Source: Cohnella sp. OV330 (lineage in GTDB: Bacteria > Bacillota > Bacilli > Paenibacillales > Paenibacillaceae). From it: a stretch of DNA of 64,000 bases. The notes beneath the pieces were generated by a model. That model was not told the DNA's origin, searched no databases, and was given only the letters and a program-made list of their open reading frames with translations. This document shows positions 18,301-25,705 of the stretch, piece after piece. The translations under genes were made by a program, and so were the position numbers. Position 1 is the first letter of the stretch. Each line of letters begins with the position of its first letter. The stretch spans positions 512,828 through 576,827 of the forward strand of contig NZ_FOKE01000001.1 in the NCBI RefSeq assembly GCF_900112065.1, given 5' to 3'.

Positions 18301-18577
18301 TCGCCGTAAGGCCGACCGGCCGCTTCAGCGGCGCGCCGCCTGCGTGAACCCATCCCTTGCCTGAATGAAGGTGCTTTGCGATGGCGGGCCAGGCGTCTTT
18401 GGGAAAATACGGGCCGTGCAGGTGAACGAACGTCCCCGCCTCCTTGGCATCCAGCGCCTCCGCCAATCCCGTTGCATCGACGACCCCGCCGCCGCGTCGC
18501 AGTTCGTTCAGTGCCGCTTCGTCCGGCACCGCCCCCTCGTATGGAAACTGCGCGTCGTAAAAGACGATCGTTGCCAT
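15365..18577 (-). CDS. Clan GH-A glycoside hydrolase with amidotransferase-like domains
   Basis: 1070 residues with no signal peptide, so probably cytoplasmic. The N-terminal third resembles a GATase-like domain plus a beta-sandwich. The catalytic (beta/alpha)8 barrel runs from about residue 390 to 720: acid/base Glu near 526 in the motif INEPSLF, nucleophile Glu near 692 in LIQETGIMY. The C-terminal part (about 760-1060) resembles the GATase-like trimerisation domain of GH42-type beta-galactosidases. I place it in clan GH-A near GH5/GH42 but cannot fix family or substrate. The start has AAAGGAG 8 bases upstream. A perfect-consensus cre-like site lies 20 bases before the start. Neighbours are two sugar transporters, a membrane AraC regulator and an alpha-mannosidase. 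Confidence 0.8.
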   Translation of the reverse strand: MATIVFYDAQFPYEGAVPDEAALNELRRGGGVVDATGLAEALDAKEAGTFVHLHGPYFPKDAWPAIAKHLHSGKGWVHAGGAPLKRPVGLTANGWVAESEMTAYHQEIHIHEALVADGARAATLRHNPERPLLAGSEDLFDIGETYGLVLHVTHERDQLNQATGSSGPMNARIQPLLVGVSDDGREVTAPVVLLEHFRGDFAGGRWLLANQRLTSRFWSGGGAAALLNWAAFCEAGVTEIWLKPSYAAYHAGETPHLTVQAQRITAAGRMQREPEDWRLRISLRKRGEPEPELELALEQEREQAAGVLLGDASGCTPVWQEELTLTAGSEIAYANFVAPVALAPGSYAIACEAVSASGERILLRQGFWCYDRELLRRGSPLAAGRDYFIKDGKPFPVVGMTYMASDTGRKFINLPNPAIWDREMATMKRAGINWIRTGMWSAWRHLMFEDGHASEEQLRAIDAFILTAARHGLEVTFTFFAFAPEAWEGRNPYLDPRSVQAQKRFIASIVSRHKDTSNVQWDLINEPSLFDPTRIFTGPRAVHDKFERQAFSEWLRQRHGAIDRLQACWNMTPTELPDFASAEPPEQIDIAFDIHDIKRLKKNGRWLDYTLFTMDMHNRWVETLSATIRSLVPGHLVTVGQDEALGRGPRPSPFMYAQSVDYTNVHTWWLNDQLLWDGLFGKDPGKPTLIQETGIMYVEMPDNRAKRTEEELRNLLERKYAYAFAGGSAGAVHWLWNTNYFMDNVCESNIGALRADGTEKPEADVSYDFGRFIGRIADLFEDRELADVAVVYPYTNDFSSRRFACEATQSLTRVLACDMKVPFYGISELHLDSLSKDKPRLIVVPSAHSFSDEALDKLLAHVALHGGTLLFTGPIGLDAYWKPTARAAGAVGAYRLTNLSREELVRIAGRTYRASFGDRKIGQLNKEVVPSPDGEGWSQNAELLVRPLGAGKLLWCPLPLELNERTDTLQALYAAALQEAQAGSGAMVWEVGGDHPGVYGTKLTFKSGSLYIFISESGSDCDVAIGAGDASYRFTVPSERSVLFATDAQGELIASYRDVAVTRSNPSFAI

Positions 18578-18596
18578 GTGGCACGCTCCTTTATAT

Positions 18597-18611
18597 TTGA
18601 AATCGTTTCCT
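18597..18611. promoter_or_regulatory. cre-like site (CcpA operator candidate)
   Basis: TTGAAATCGTTTCCT fits the published cre consensus WTGNAANCGNWNNCW at every fixed position. It lies 20-34 bases before the GH-A gene start, near the expected transcription start, where CcpA binding would repress in good sugars. A LacI-family operator would look similar. Confidence 0.55.
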
Positions 18612-18633
18612 TTCCTTAAAACCCGTTTTATCG

Positions 18634-18667
18634 TTATAATGATGAATATTGATTTATATCATTATAA
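18634..18667. promoter_or_regulatory. Inverted repeat in the divergent promoter region
   Basis: TTATAATGAT (18634-18643) and ATCATTATAA (18658-18667) are perfect 10-bp arms around a 14-base centre. The arms contain TATAAT, so they may be -10 elements, a regulator site, or both. The motif TTATAATGATGAAT occurs again at 23349-23362 upstream of the second binding-protein gene. Confidence 0.4.
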
Positions 18668-18749
18668 TGTTTGAATGCCGATGAAGATGATGGCCGTAAA
18701 AGCCGAACCCCGCGTCCGCTGAATTAGATTGAAGCAAGGAGCGATGCCG

Positions 18750-21080
18750 ATGTGGAATCCCGCGAATAAGCGAGCTTTCGTTTCTCGCGTGCGCCTGAAC
18801 TGGAGTCATTTCAAGTCCAAGCTGCTGTTTAAATACACGCTTTCCTATATCCTCATCTTTCTGATCCCGCTGACCGGCGTCACTGCCTCCGTCTACGAGA
18901 GCGCGGTGCGCAGTCTCCGTACCGAGATCGAACAATCGAACCTGAACCAACTCAACCAGGTGAAACGGACCTTGGACGGCCGCATCGCCGAACTGCAGGA
19001 GATCGCGGGACGCATCGCCTACGACGAGCATCTGACCTCCTACATGGTGCATCACGACTACTACGGCATGGAAGCGATCCAGACGCTGGCAAACTACAAG
19101 GCGAGCAGCAGCATTCTGCAGGATCTCTTTCTGTACTTCCACGACGATCCCGTCGTTTATTCCTATCGCGGGCTGATGAACCTCGACGTGGCGTTCGGCA
19201 GCACCTATCAATTCAGCCACGCGAGCAGGCAGGAGCTGACGCGCGAGATGAACGCCGCGATCCAGCCGGTCATGCGTCCCGCCGAGCAGGTCACGATCAA
19301 CGCCCGCCAGGAGACGATGCTGACGCTGCTCGTGCCGATTAAACCGAACAATCCGTTTCCGTACGGCACGGTCGTTTATCTGATGAAGGAATCGAATCTG
19401 ACCGGCATGATGGCATCGATATTAAACGACTTTTCCGGCAGCAGCTATATTTTCGACGCGCAAGGCATTAAGCTGACGGGCACCAGCCACGGGGAAACGG
19501 TGGACCGGGCCGGACTCAATCGGCTCGCGTCCCTGTCGACGGGCATTCACAGCTTGACGCTGGGCGGCAAGCAGCAGTCCGTCGTCGCGGTGAAGTCCGA
19601 GACCAACGGCTGGATTTATGTGACCACAATGCCGAGCCGCCAGTTTTTCAGCCGGGTCGCGCACATCCGGTCGCTGATTCTGGTCGTCTTCTGCTTCGTC
19701 GGCCTCATCGGCATCGCGGCGGCCATGGTGCTGGCCAGACGGCAGTATCACCCGATCAAAAATCTGATGGAATTCGTCAAACTCAGGGGCACCGGCGCAG
19801 CCGAAGCCGCGGACAGCCGGAACGAGTGGGACTGGATCCGCCACACGATCCACGAATATAGCGCGCGGGCTGACATGCAACAGCCCTATGTACGCAACCA
19901 GTGCCTGCTCCTGCTCCTGAAGCACGGCAAGCCCGAAGATCCCGAGATCGAGCGGCTCGTGCAGAGCGCGGGCCTGGAGCTGGCGCCGGGCAAAAGCCTG
20001 TGCTTCTCCGTCATCCTGACCTGGGAGGAGCTGCCCGAGTCCGGTTCCTCGCGTATGATCGTCGCGCAGCTGGCCGAGCGGTTCCGCGAAGCGATGTTCC
20101 CGCAGTGGGGAGCCCGTGCCTACGGCGTGGACCTCTCCCCGTCGGAGCGGTTCGCGCTGATGGTCTCCATGAGCGCCGAAGGCGTTGAGCCCATACAAGC
20201 GCGCGTGGAGCAGGTCGTCGATGCCGTGCTCGCGTATATCGGCGACGAGCTGCGGAAGCAGCTCTCGCTTGGCGTCGGTACGCCTTACGACAGCCTCGGC
20301 GAGCTGAACCAATCGTTCATCGAAGCGGCGACGGCGCTGCAATTCCGCCTGATGGGCGAGCAGGGCCGCGTCACCTACTTCGAGCGGCTGGCCCAGCAGG
20401 AGCATGCCTCCGGCGACGCCTACTGGCTGCCCAAGAAGTCGATGTTGAAGCTCGAGCAGAGCCTGAAGCAGGGCAACGAGGCGGTTGCCGCGCAGACGCT
20501 TCACGGTCTCGTGGAAGAGATCCGCGGCGTGAATCTGTCCGTCTCCCTGCTCCGCTGCGTCTGCTTCGATCTGCTCAACGCCCTGCTGCGCACCGCATCG
20601 GAGTACGGCATGACCGACGTGCTGAACAACATTCCCGGCTTCACGTCGTTCGAGACGCTCGAGGAGCTCGAGAGCCAGCTGATCGAGCTGTCGTCGCGGA
20701 TCTGCCGCCAGGTGGAGCGCAATACGGAGACCGAGCAGCAGTCGCTCATCGAGAACATCGTCGAATACGTGGACAGCCAATATGCCGACTATACGCTCAG
20801 CCTCGAGCATATCGCGCTCAAGTATTCCGTCTCGACCTCGTACCTGAGCCGCAGCTTCAAGGACAAGATGGGCATGACCTTCTCCCAGTACATCTGGCGG
20901 CTGCGCACGGACGAGGTGATGCGCCAGCTCGTCACCACGAGCGCGCCGCTCAAAGAGATCATCGAGCGAGTCGGCTACCTGGACGCGCCGAACTTCATCC
21001 GCAAGTTCAAGAACGAGACCGGCTACACGCCCGGCCAATACCGCAAACTGTACGCGCAGGTGAACGTCCCGGCAGATTAA
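18750..21080 (+). CDS. Membrane-bound AraC-family transcriptional regulator
   Basis: 776 residues: an N-terminal membrane segment (FKYTLSYILIFLIPL), an extracellular sensing region of about 240 residues, a second membrane segment (LILVVFCFVGLIGIAAAMVL), a cytoplasmic middle, and two helix-turn-helix motifs at the C-terminus (LEHIALKYSVSTSYLSRSF and LKEIIERVGYLDAPNF). This architecture is common in Paenibacillaceae next to LplABC-type transporters, sensing a sugar outside and acting on DNA directly. AAGGAG lies 8 bases before ATG 18750; starts at 18729 and 18744 fit the site poorly. It is divergent from the GH-A gene and probably controls it and the flanking transporters. Confidence 0.88.
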   Translation: MWNPANKRAFVSRVRLNWSHFKSKLLFKYTLSYILIFLIPLTGVTASVYESAVRSLRTEIEQSNLNQLNQVKRTLDGRIAELQEIAGRIAYDEHLTSYMVHHDYYGMEAIQTLANYKASSSILQDLFLYFHDDPVVYSYRGLMNLDVAFGSTYQFSHASRQELTREMNAAIQPVMRPAEQVTINARQETMLTLLVPIKPNNPFPYGTVVYLMKESNLTGMMASILNDFSGSSYIFDAQGIKLTGTSHGETVDRAGLNRLASLSTGIHSLTLGGKQQSVVAVKSETNGWIYVTTMPSRQFFSRVAHIRSLILVVFCFVGLIGIAAAMVLARRQYHPIKNLMEFVKLRGTGAAEAADSRNEWDWIRHTIHEYSARADMQQPYVRNQCLLLLLKHGKPEDPEIERLVQSAGLELAPGKSLCFSVILTWEELPESGSSRMIVAQLAERFREAMFPQWGARAYGVDLSPSERFALMVSMSAEGVEPIQARVEQVVDAVLAYIGDELRKQLSLGVGTPYDSLGELNQSFIEAATALQFRLMGEQGRVTYFERLAQQEHASGDAYWLPKKSMLKLEQSLKQGNEAVAAQTLHGLVEEIRGVNLSVSLLRCVCFDLLNALLRTASEYGMTDVLNNIPGFTSFETLEELESQLIELSSRICRQVERNTETEQQSLIENIVEYVDSQYADYTLSLEHIALKYSVSTSYLSRSFKDKMGMTFSQYIWRLRTDEVMRQLVTTSAPLKEIIERVGYLDAPNFIRKFKNETGYTPGQYRKLYAQVNVPAD

Positions 21081-21086
21081 TCGCAT

Positions 21087-21176
21087 GTGCCGATTTTTCC
21101 GGCTACCTCAGGCCCACACACACTAGATGGGCTCCTTAGCCGATTTTTTCGGCTATCTCGGCCCTGAACACACTAG
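21087..21176 (+). repeat. Two copies of a 40-bp repeat with hairpin
   Basis: Copies at about 21087-21126 and 21137-21176 share GCCGATTTTTTCGGCT, a hairpin with a T-loop, and the end CACACTAG. They immediately follow the AraC gene and may also act as its transcription terminator. Confidence 0.6.
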
Positions 21177-21196
21177 TACAACAACAATTGGCCCCG

Positions 21197-21383
21197 CTAT
21201 CGAGTAAAAGTACACGATCGGGATCAGCACCCGCTCGCCGTTCCGCCTATCGCGCAAAAGTGCAGGATTTTCACCCGAAACACGCTGGATTTCGCTCAAA
21301 GAAGCGAGCTACCATGCACTTTTGCACGATAGATTGCAAAAACCGGCTATACTAGTCGTGAATGATGTATTTTTGCAGGATAG
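21197..21383. repeat. Second cluster of the 24-bp intergenic repeat
   Basis: Degenerate copies at about 21197-21220, 21247-21269, 21310-21332 and 21362-21383, both orientations, core GCGCAAAAGTGCAGGATAG. Same family and similar spacing as 9469-9654. The gap 21081-21730 holds this cluster, the 40-bp repeat, a terminator and a third repeat type, with no gene. Confidence 0.75.
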
Positions 21384-21427
21384 CACTAGCTTAGACCCCT
21401 AATGCCGCGTCGCGCCTATTTTGCCTT

Positions 21428-21469
21428 CAAAAAACAAATTCTCCGTATCGGCGCGCGACGACGGAGAAT
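21428..21469 (-). terminator. Terminator of the second sugar-transport operon
   Basis: ATTCTCCGT (21438-21446) and ACGGAGAAT (21461-21469) form a perfect 9-bp stem. The A-run before it gives TTGTTTTTTG on the minus strand. It lies about 260 bases after the binding-protein stop, so the 43-bp repeats would be in the 3' untranslated region. Confidence 0.6.
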
Positions 21470-21562
21470 CGTTGAAGCGGTCTGGCCGAAAGGCAGACGG
21501 AAGGCAAACGGAAGGCCGTCGCCTGGGCGGCGGCCTCCATCCGTTCGCTGCATTTTAATGCC

Positions 21563-21713
21563 CTTCATCCGGGCAGCTTCCGCAGCTTTCTGCTTTTCAC
21601 TGCCCTTCCATCCGAGCAGCTTCCGCAGCTTTCTGCTTTTCACTGTCCTTCCATCCGGGCAGCCTCCACAGCTTTCTGCTTTTCACTGCCCCTCCATCAT
21701 GCAGCCTCCGCAG
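21563..21713. repeat. About 3.5 tandem copies of a 43-bp repeat
   Basis: Units start at 21563, 21605, 21648 and 21691, containing GCAGCTTCCGCAGCTTTCTG and TTTTCACTG. The period (42-43) is not a multiple of three, so it is not coding. It ends 18 bases before the stop codon of the convergent-side binding-protein gene. Confidence 0.85.
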
Positions 21714-21730
21714 CCCTTAATCCGCAGCCT

Positions 21731-23332
21731 TTAGTTAGAAGCCCAGCGATCATACGCGCCCTGATAGATTTTCGCCATTTTCTCGGCGCCCATCTTCTTC
21801 AGCGTGTCCACGTACTTGTCCCAGTTGCTCAGCGGCTCGGCGCCGGTGATGAACTTGGCTTCCATCTGGTTGACGTACGTATTGAGATCGGAGGTCAGGC
21901 TGTTGACCTGCGTCTGCTCCTCGGACGTGAGGAACAGCGTCGGGAACGGCGGACGCGCGCCTTGATCGAGCAGCTTCGTCTGCGTTTCCTTCGCGACCCA
22001 GATCTCGAAGTCGCCCTTCAGTCCCTTTTCGATATCGTCCGTGTTGATCGTCGGCGCGGGGATGCCGTAGTTCGGCGTCAGCGTCGAGCGATATTTCTCG
22101 CGGTCGGTGCCGCCGTCCGGGATCGGCAGATATTCCTTCGTGCGGGTCGCTTCGTCCGTGTACTTCCACAGGATGCCTTCCGGTCCTTTGTTGAACAGCA
22201 GCGCGCCTTCATAGGAATAAAGGTAGTCAACCCAGCGCATCGACGCTTCCGGAGACGGGTTCGTGCTCGAGATGGCGAACGCCCCCGGCGTGATGCCCGC
22301 GTTCGCCGCGATGGCCGGCTTGTCGACCATGTCGCTTTTCACCGGCGCGTACATCGGATCGTCCGTCGAAGGCTCGCCGCCCAGGGACATATAGGCATTC
22401 CAGTTGGCGAACATGCCGACCTGGTTGTTCTGTACCTTCGCCTTCTTCTGCTCGTCCGTCTGCGAGAAGCTCTCGTGATCCAGCAATTCCTCGTTCCATA
22501 GCTTGTTCATGAACGTGAGATACTGCTTGAAGCCTTCCTCCAACGGCGTGTAGTGAACGGTCTTGTTGTCGTCGACATAGATCGTGTCCTCGTATACCCC
22601 GAAGGAGCCGAGCAGCCAGTTTCGGATATCGCGCAGGTTGACGTCTCTGGCGTTGCTGGCCGTCAGCGGGATCTCGTCGGCCTTGCCGTTGCCGTTCGGA
22701 TCCTCGGTCTTGACGCGTTTCAGATACGTGTACAGCTCATCGGTCGTGGTCGGCAGCTTCTTGATGTTCAGCGCCTTCAGGAAATCGCCGTTATACCAGA
22801 TCGGATTGCGGTACCAGTGCTGGCTCATCTCGATGACCGGCAGCGCGTAGATATGGCCGTCCGGCGCGGTGATCGACTTGCGCACTTCCGGATTGTCTTC
22901 GAGTACCTTTTTGAAGTTCGGCGCGTACTCGTCGATCAACGTCTCGAGCGGGATCAGGATGCCCTGCTCGCCGTAGTTGATCTGCTCGGCCGTCGTCAGC
23001 CCGGCGGCATAGAACATGTCGGGATAGTCGCCGCTCGCGAACACGAGGTTTTTCTTCGTGTCGAAGCTGTCCTTGGGCGCATTGCGGAAGTCGAGCTTGA
23101 TGTTGCTCTGCTCGGCCATGATGTCGAGGACCTTCATTTTGGTCCAGTCCTGGTCGCCCGTGTCCGGCGCCATCAGCGTCAGCGTGAGCGGCTCGCTCAC
23201 GATCGGAAAGCCTTCTTTGTTGACGGTCGCGCCCGCCGATTCTTTTTTCTCGTTCGATGCGCAGCCGGCCAGCAGGCCGACGCCAATGGATGCCGCGAGC
23301 AGCAGCTTGCCTGTTTTTGCGTACGATGCCAT
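21731..23332 (-). CDS. Extracellular sugar-binding lipoprotein (ABC transporter)
   Basis: 533 residues with a signal peptide and lipobox LLAGC near residues 20-24. The mature part resembles LplA-type CUT1 binding proteins (e.g. DYPDMFYAAGLT, GHIYALPVIE). GGGAGG precedes the ATG by 8 bases. It is the last gene of the operon 25362-21731, after two permeases and a structured 118-base gap. The nearby GH125 alpha-mannosidase suggests, but does not show, mannose-containing oligosaccharides as substrate. No ATPase is present. Confidence 0.9.
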   Translation of the reverse strand: MASYAKTGKLLLAASIGVGLLAGCASNEKKESAGATVNKEGFPIVSEPLTLTLMAPDTGDQDWTKMKVLDIMAEQSNIKLDFRNAPKDSFDTKKNLVFASGDYPDMFYAAGLTTAEQINYGEQGILIPLETLIDEYAPNFKKVLEDNPEVRKSITAPDGHIYALPVIEMSQHWYRNPIWYNGDFLKALNIKKLPTTTDELYTYLKRVKTEDPNGNGKADEIPLTASNARDVNLRDIRNWLLGSFGVYEDTIYVDDNKTVHYTPLEEGFKQYLTFMNKLWNEELLDHESFSQTDEQKKAKVQNNQVGMFANWNAYMSLGGEPSTDDPMYAPVKSDMVDKPAIAANAGITPGAFAISSTNPSPEASMRWVDYLYSYEGALLFNKGPEGILWKYTDEATRTKEYLPIPDGGTDREKYRSTLTPNYGIPAPTINTDDIEKGLKGDFEIWVAKETQTKLLDQGARPPFPTLFLTSEEQTQVNSLTSDLNTYVNQMEAKFITGAEPLSNWDKYVDTLKKMGAEKMAKIYQGAYDRWASN

Positions 23333-23366
23333 GAATGAACCCTCCCGTTTATAATGATGAATCGCG

Positions 23367-23431
23367 TAATCGGTCGCCCCGTTCGCGTAAGCGACGGCGG
23401 GGCATCTATAATAAGCGGCCGAAACCGATTA
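23367..23431 (-). promoter_or_regulatory. Nested hairpins between permease and binding-protein genes
   Basis: Outer arms TAATCGGT (23367-23374) / ACCGATTA (23424-23431), inner arms GCCCCG (23376-23381) / CGGGGC (23398-23403), and a tip TCGC-GTAA-GCGA form a compact stem. No T-run follows on the minus strand, so termination is unlikely; mRNA processing or stabilisation is a reasonable inference. Confidence 0.5.
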
Positions 23432-23450
23432 TTAATAAACCCGCACGCCG

Positions 23451-24371
23451 TCAGCCCTTGACCGAGCCGATCATGACGCCTTGAACGAAGTAACGCTGCA
23501 AAAAAGGATAGACCGCGATGATCGGCAGCGTAGAGACTACGATGACTGCATATTTGAGCAGGGAGGCCGTCTCCGCCTTCGAGTTCATCGCCTTGGCAAT
23601 GTCCCCGCTGATCGCGGCGCCGGTCGTCTCGGCCGTCATTTCCTGGAGTACGAGAATCTGCCTGAGCACCATCTGGAGCGGATACTTCGCGGCGTCGTTC
23701 AGATAGAGCAAGGACGGCAGGTAGCTGTTCCAGTGGGCGACCCCGTAGAACAACGCCATGACCGCGATGATGGGAAAGGACAGCGGCAGCACGACGCGCG
23801 TGAACAGTCTCAGGTTCGTACAGCCGTCGATCTGCGCGGCTTCCTGCAGCTCCCTAGGGATCGTCGTCTGGAAGAACGTCCGGGCCACGATCAGGTTCCA
23901 GACCGAGACGGCCACCGGCAGGATCAGCGCGCCCATCGTATTGATGAGATGGAGGTCCTTGACCACGAGATAAGTCGGCACCAGTCCGCCGTTGAAGAAC
24001 ATCGTCACCAGAATAATGATAACGAAGAACGTTCGTCCTACAAAATCGGAGCGGCTGAGCGCATAAGCGGCGGGCAGCGTCACGACCAGGTTGAGCGCCG
24101 TCCCGAGCACGGTGTAAATGATCGTATTGAGATAACCGCTCCAGATTTTGGAGTTTTGGAACACGAGCGTGTAACCGTCCCAGGTGATGCCCTTGGGCAG
24201 CAGCCACATCTCTCCGGCGTTCACGAGCTTCGGCGAGCTGATCGACGCGCTAAGGATATAGATCAGCGGGTACAGCACAACGATAAGGGCAATCGCCAGA
24301 AACAAGTACACGCCGAACATGAAAATCCGGTCGCCTTTGGACGCCTTTATCGCTGAATTGGCAGGGTTCAT
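23451..24371 (-). CDS. Sugar ABC transporter permease (LplC/YtcP-like)
   Basis: 306 residues, six membrane segments, coupling loop EAAQIDGCTNLRLFTRVVLP, C-terminus YFVQGVMIGSVKG. AAAGGAG lies 9 bases before the ATG. Second gene of the operon, 16 bases after the preceding permease. It resembles the permease at 13168-14097, so the locus probably arose by duplication or repeated gain of the same transporter type. Confidence 0.92.
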   Translation of the reverse strand: MNPANSAIKASKGDRIFMFGVYLFLAIALIVVLYPLIYILSASISSPKLVNAGEMWLLPKGITWDGYTLVFQNSKIWSGYLNTIIYTVLGTALNLVVTLPAAYALSRSDFVGRTFFVIIILVTMFFNGGLVPTYLVVKDLHLINTMGALILPVAVSVWNLIVARTFFQTTIPRELQEAAQIDGCTNLRLFTRVVLPLSFPIIAVMALFYGVAHWNSYLPSLLYLNDAAKYPLQMVLRQILVLQEMTAETTGAAISGDIAKAMNSKAETASLLKYAVIVVSTLPIIAVYPFLQRYFVQGVMIGSVKG

Positions 24372-24387
24372 ATACGCGTTCTCCTTT

Positions 24388-25362
24388 CTACCACAGACTG
24401 GTCTCGCTGGTCCGCTTGGCGATGCGGTTGACGAGGATCAGCAGGATGGCGTTGATGACCGAGTTGAACAATCCTACCGCGGTCGAGAAGCTGTACTGCG
24501 CGTCGACCAGACCGGTCCGGTAAACGAATGTGGATATGACGTCGGAAGACTCCATGTTAAGCGAGTTCTGCAGCAGCAGGATCTTCTCGAAGCCGACGCC
24601 AAGAATGTTGCCCATGTTCAGGATGAGCATGATCGTGATCGTCGGAACGATCGTCGGCAGGTTGATATGCAGGACGCGCTTGAAGCGGCTCGCGCCGTCC
24701 ACGATGGCGGCTTCGTGCAGCTGCGGATCGACGCCCGCCAGCGCCGCCAAGTAAATGATCGTGCCCCAGCCCGCGCTCTGCCAAACCTCGGACAGGACGT
24801 ACACCGTCTTGAACCACCGCGGATCCGTCAGGAACTGCGGCGCGTCGATGCCCACCCATTCCATGATCTTGACGATGATGCCCGACGACGGCGACAGGAA
24901 CGTGATGATCATCCCGGCCATGACGACGACGGAGATGAAGTGCGGCGCGTACGTCACGGTCTGAACGGACTTTTTGAACCACCCGTTCTTCGCCTCGTTG
25001 AAGGCGAGCGCCAGAATGATCGGCAGCGGAAATCCGACCGCAAGCGCATACAAGCTGATGCCGAACGTATTCCAGATCAGATCCCAGAAGTAATAAGAAT
25101 GGAAAAACCGTTCAAAGTGGGCGAATCCGACCCAGGGACTGTCCATGACGCCTTTGGCCGGCATGAAGTTTTTGAACGCGATCTGAATTCCGTACATCGG
25201 CAGGTAATGAAATAGAATAAAGTAGACAAGCGCCGGGGCGACGAACAGGTACAGCTCCCAGTTGCGCCAGATTCGTTTGCCGAGCGACGCGCGTTCGGCA
25301 AGCTTCGTCGGCAGCGGCAGGCTGCCGTCCAGAACTTGAACTTGCTGCGTTTCTGCTTTCAC
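24388..25362 (-). CDS. Sugar ABC transporter permease (LplB-like)
   Basis: 324 residues; N-terminal soluble stretch, six membrane segments, coupling loop EAAIVDGASRFKRVLHINLP, ending AKRTSETSLW. The start is GTG with GGGAGG 6 bases upstream. First gene of the second transport operon. A promoter (25479-25508) and a 16-bp perfect palindrome (25441-25456) lie upstream. Confidence 0.92.
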   Translation of the reverse strand: MKAETQQVQVLDGSLPLPTKLAERASLGKRIWRNWELYLFVAPALVYFILFHYLPMYGIQIAFKNFMPAKGVMDSPWVGFAHFERFFHSYYFWDLIWNTFGISLYALAVGFPLPIILALAFNEAKNGWFKKSVQTVTYAPHFISVVVMAGMIITFLSPSSGIIVKIMEWVGIDAPQFLTDPRWFKTVYVLSEVWQSAGWGTIIYLAALAGVDPQLHEAAIVDGASRFKRVLHINLPTIVPTITIMLILNMGNILGVGFEKILLLQNSLNMESSDVISTFVYRTGLVDAQYSFSTAVGLFNSVINAILLILVNRIAKRTSETSLW

Positions 25363-25440
25363 GTTGCTCCTCCCTTCTCGTTGCTAGGCCGTTTTTTCTG
25401 TGAGCGCATTCAACTCGTCGGGTATCGGCCTGGCCGCGAT

Positions 25441-25456
25441 TACAATTCGAATTGTA
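25441..25456. promoter_or_regulatory. Perfect 16-bp palindrome, operator candidate
   Basis: TACAATTCGAATTGTA is perfectly symmetric. It is centred about 86 bases before the first permease and just downstream of the predicted transcription start, a classic repressor position. GGTGCGCACC (25466-25475) is a second short palindrome next to it. Confidence 0.55.
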
Positions 25457-25478
25457 GGGAAAGCGGGTGCGCACCGTA

Positions 25479-25508
25479 AATATGTGAGATGTGCATTGTC
25501 ATTGTCAA
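25479..25508 (-). promoter_or_regulatory. Sigma-A-type promoter of the second transport operon
   Basis: On the minus strand TTGACA (25508-25503) is followed after 18 bases by CATATT (25484-25479). The -35 is perfect, the -10 matches four of six positions. A further imperfect hairpin (GCAAACCCTTG / CAAGGGATTTGC, 25515-25542) lies upstream. The divergent gap 25363-25705 is otherwise promoter and operator DNA. Confidence 0.5.
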
Positions 25509-25584
25509 AAGCGGGCAAACCCTTGCGGCCCAAGGGATTTGCGATGTACGCGCTATCATTCGGACCGAGGCGGAATGTGTAAAG

Positions 25585-25599
25585 TTTTAACCGTTTTCA
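25585..25599. promoter_or_regulatory. cre-like site with one mismatch before the GH125 gene
   Basis: TTTTAACCGTTTTCA matches the cre consensus except for the G at position 3. It lies about 107 bases before the alpha-mannosidase start. Weak on its own; consistent with carbon catabolite control of the locus. Confidence 0.3.
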
Positions 25600-25705
25600 A
25601 GGCTGCAAACGATACATATTGCGCTGTCATGCGAGGTGTGCCAACCTGATTGATGATTCGTTCGGCGGTAGGCCGACCCCAGCGACCCCAAGGAGGAAAA
25701 TGAAC

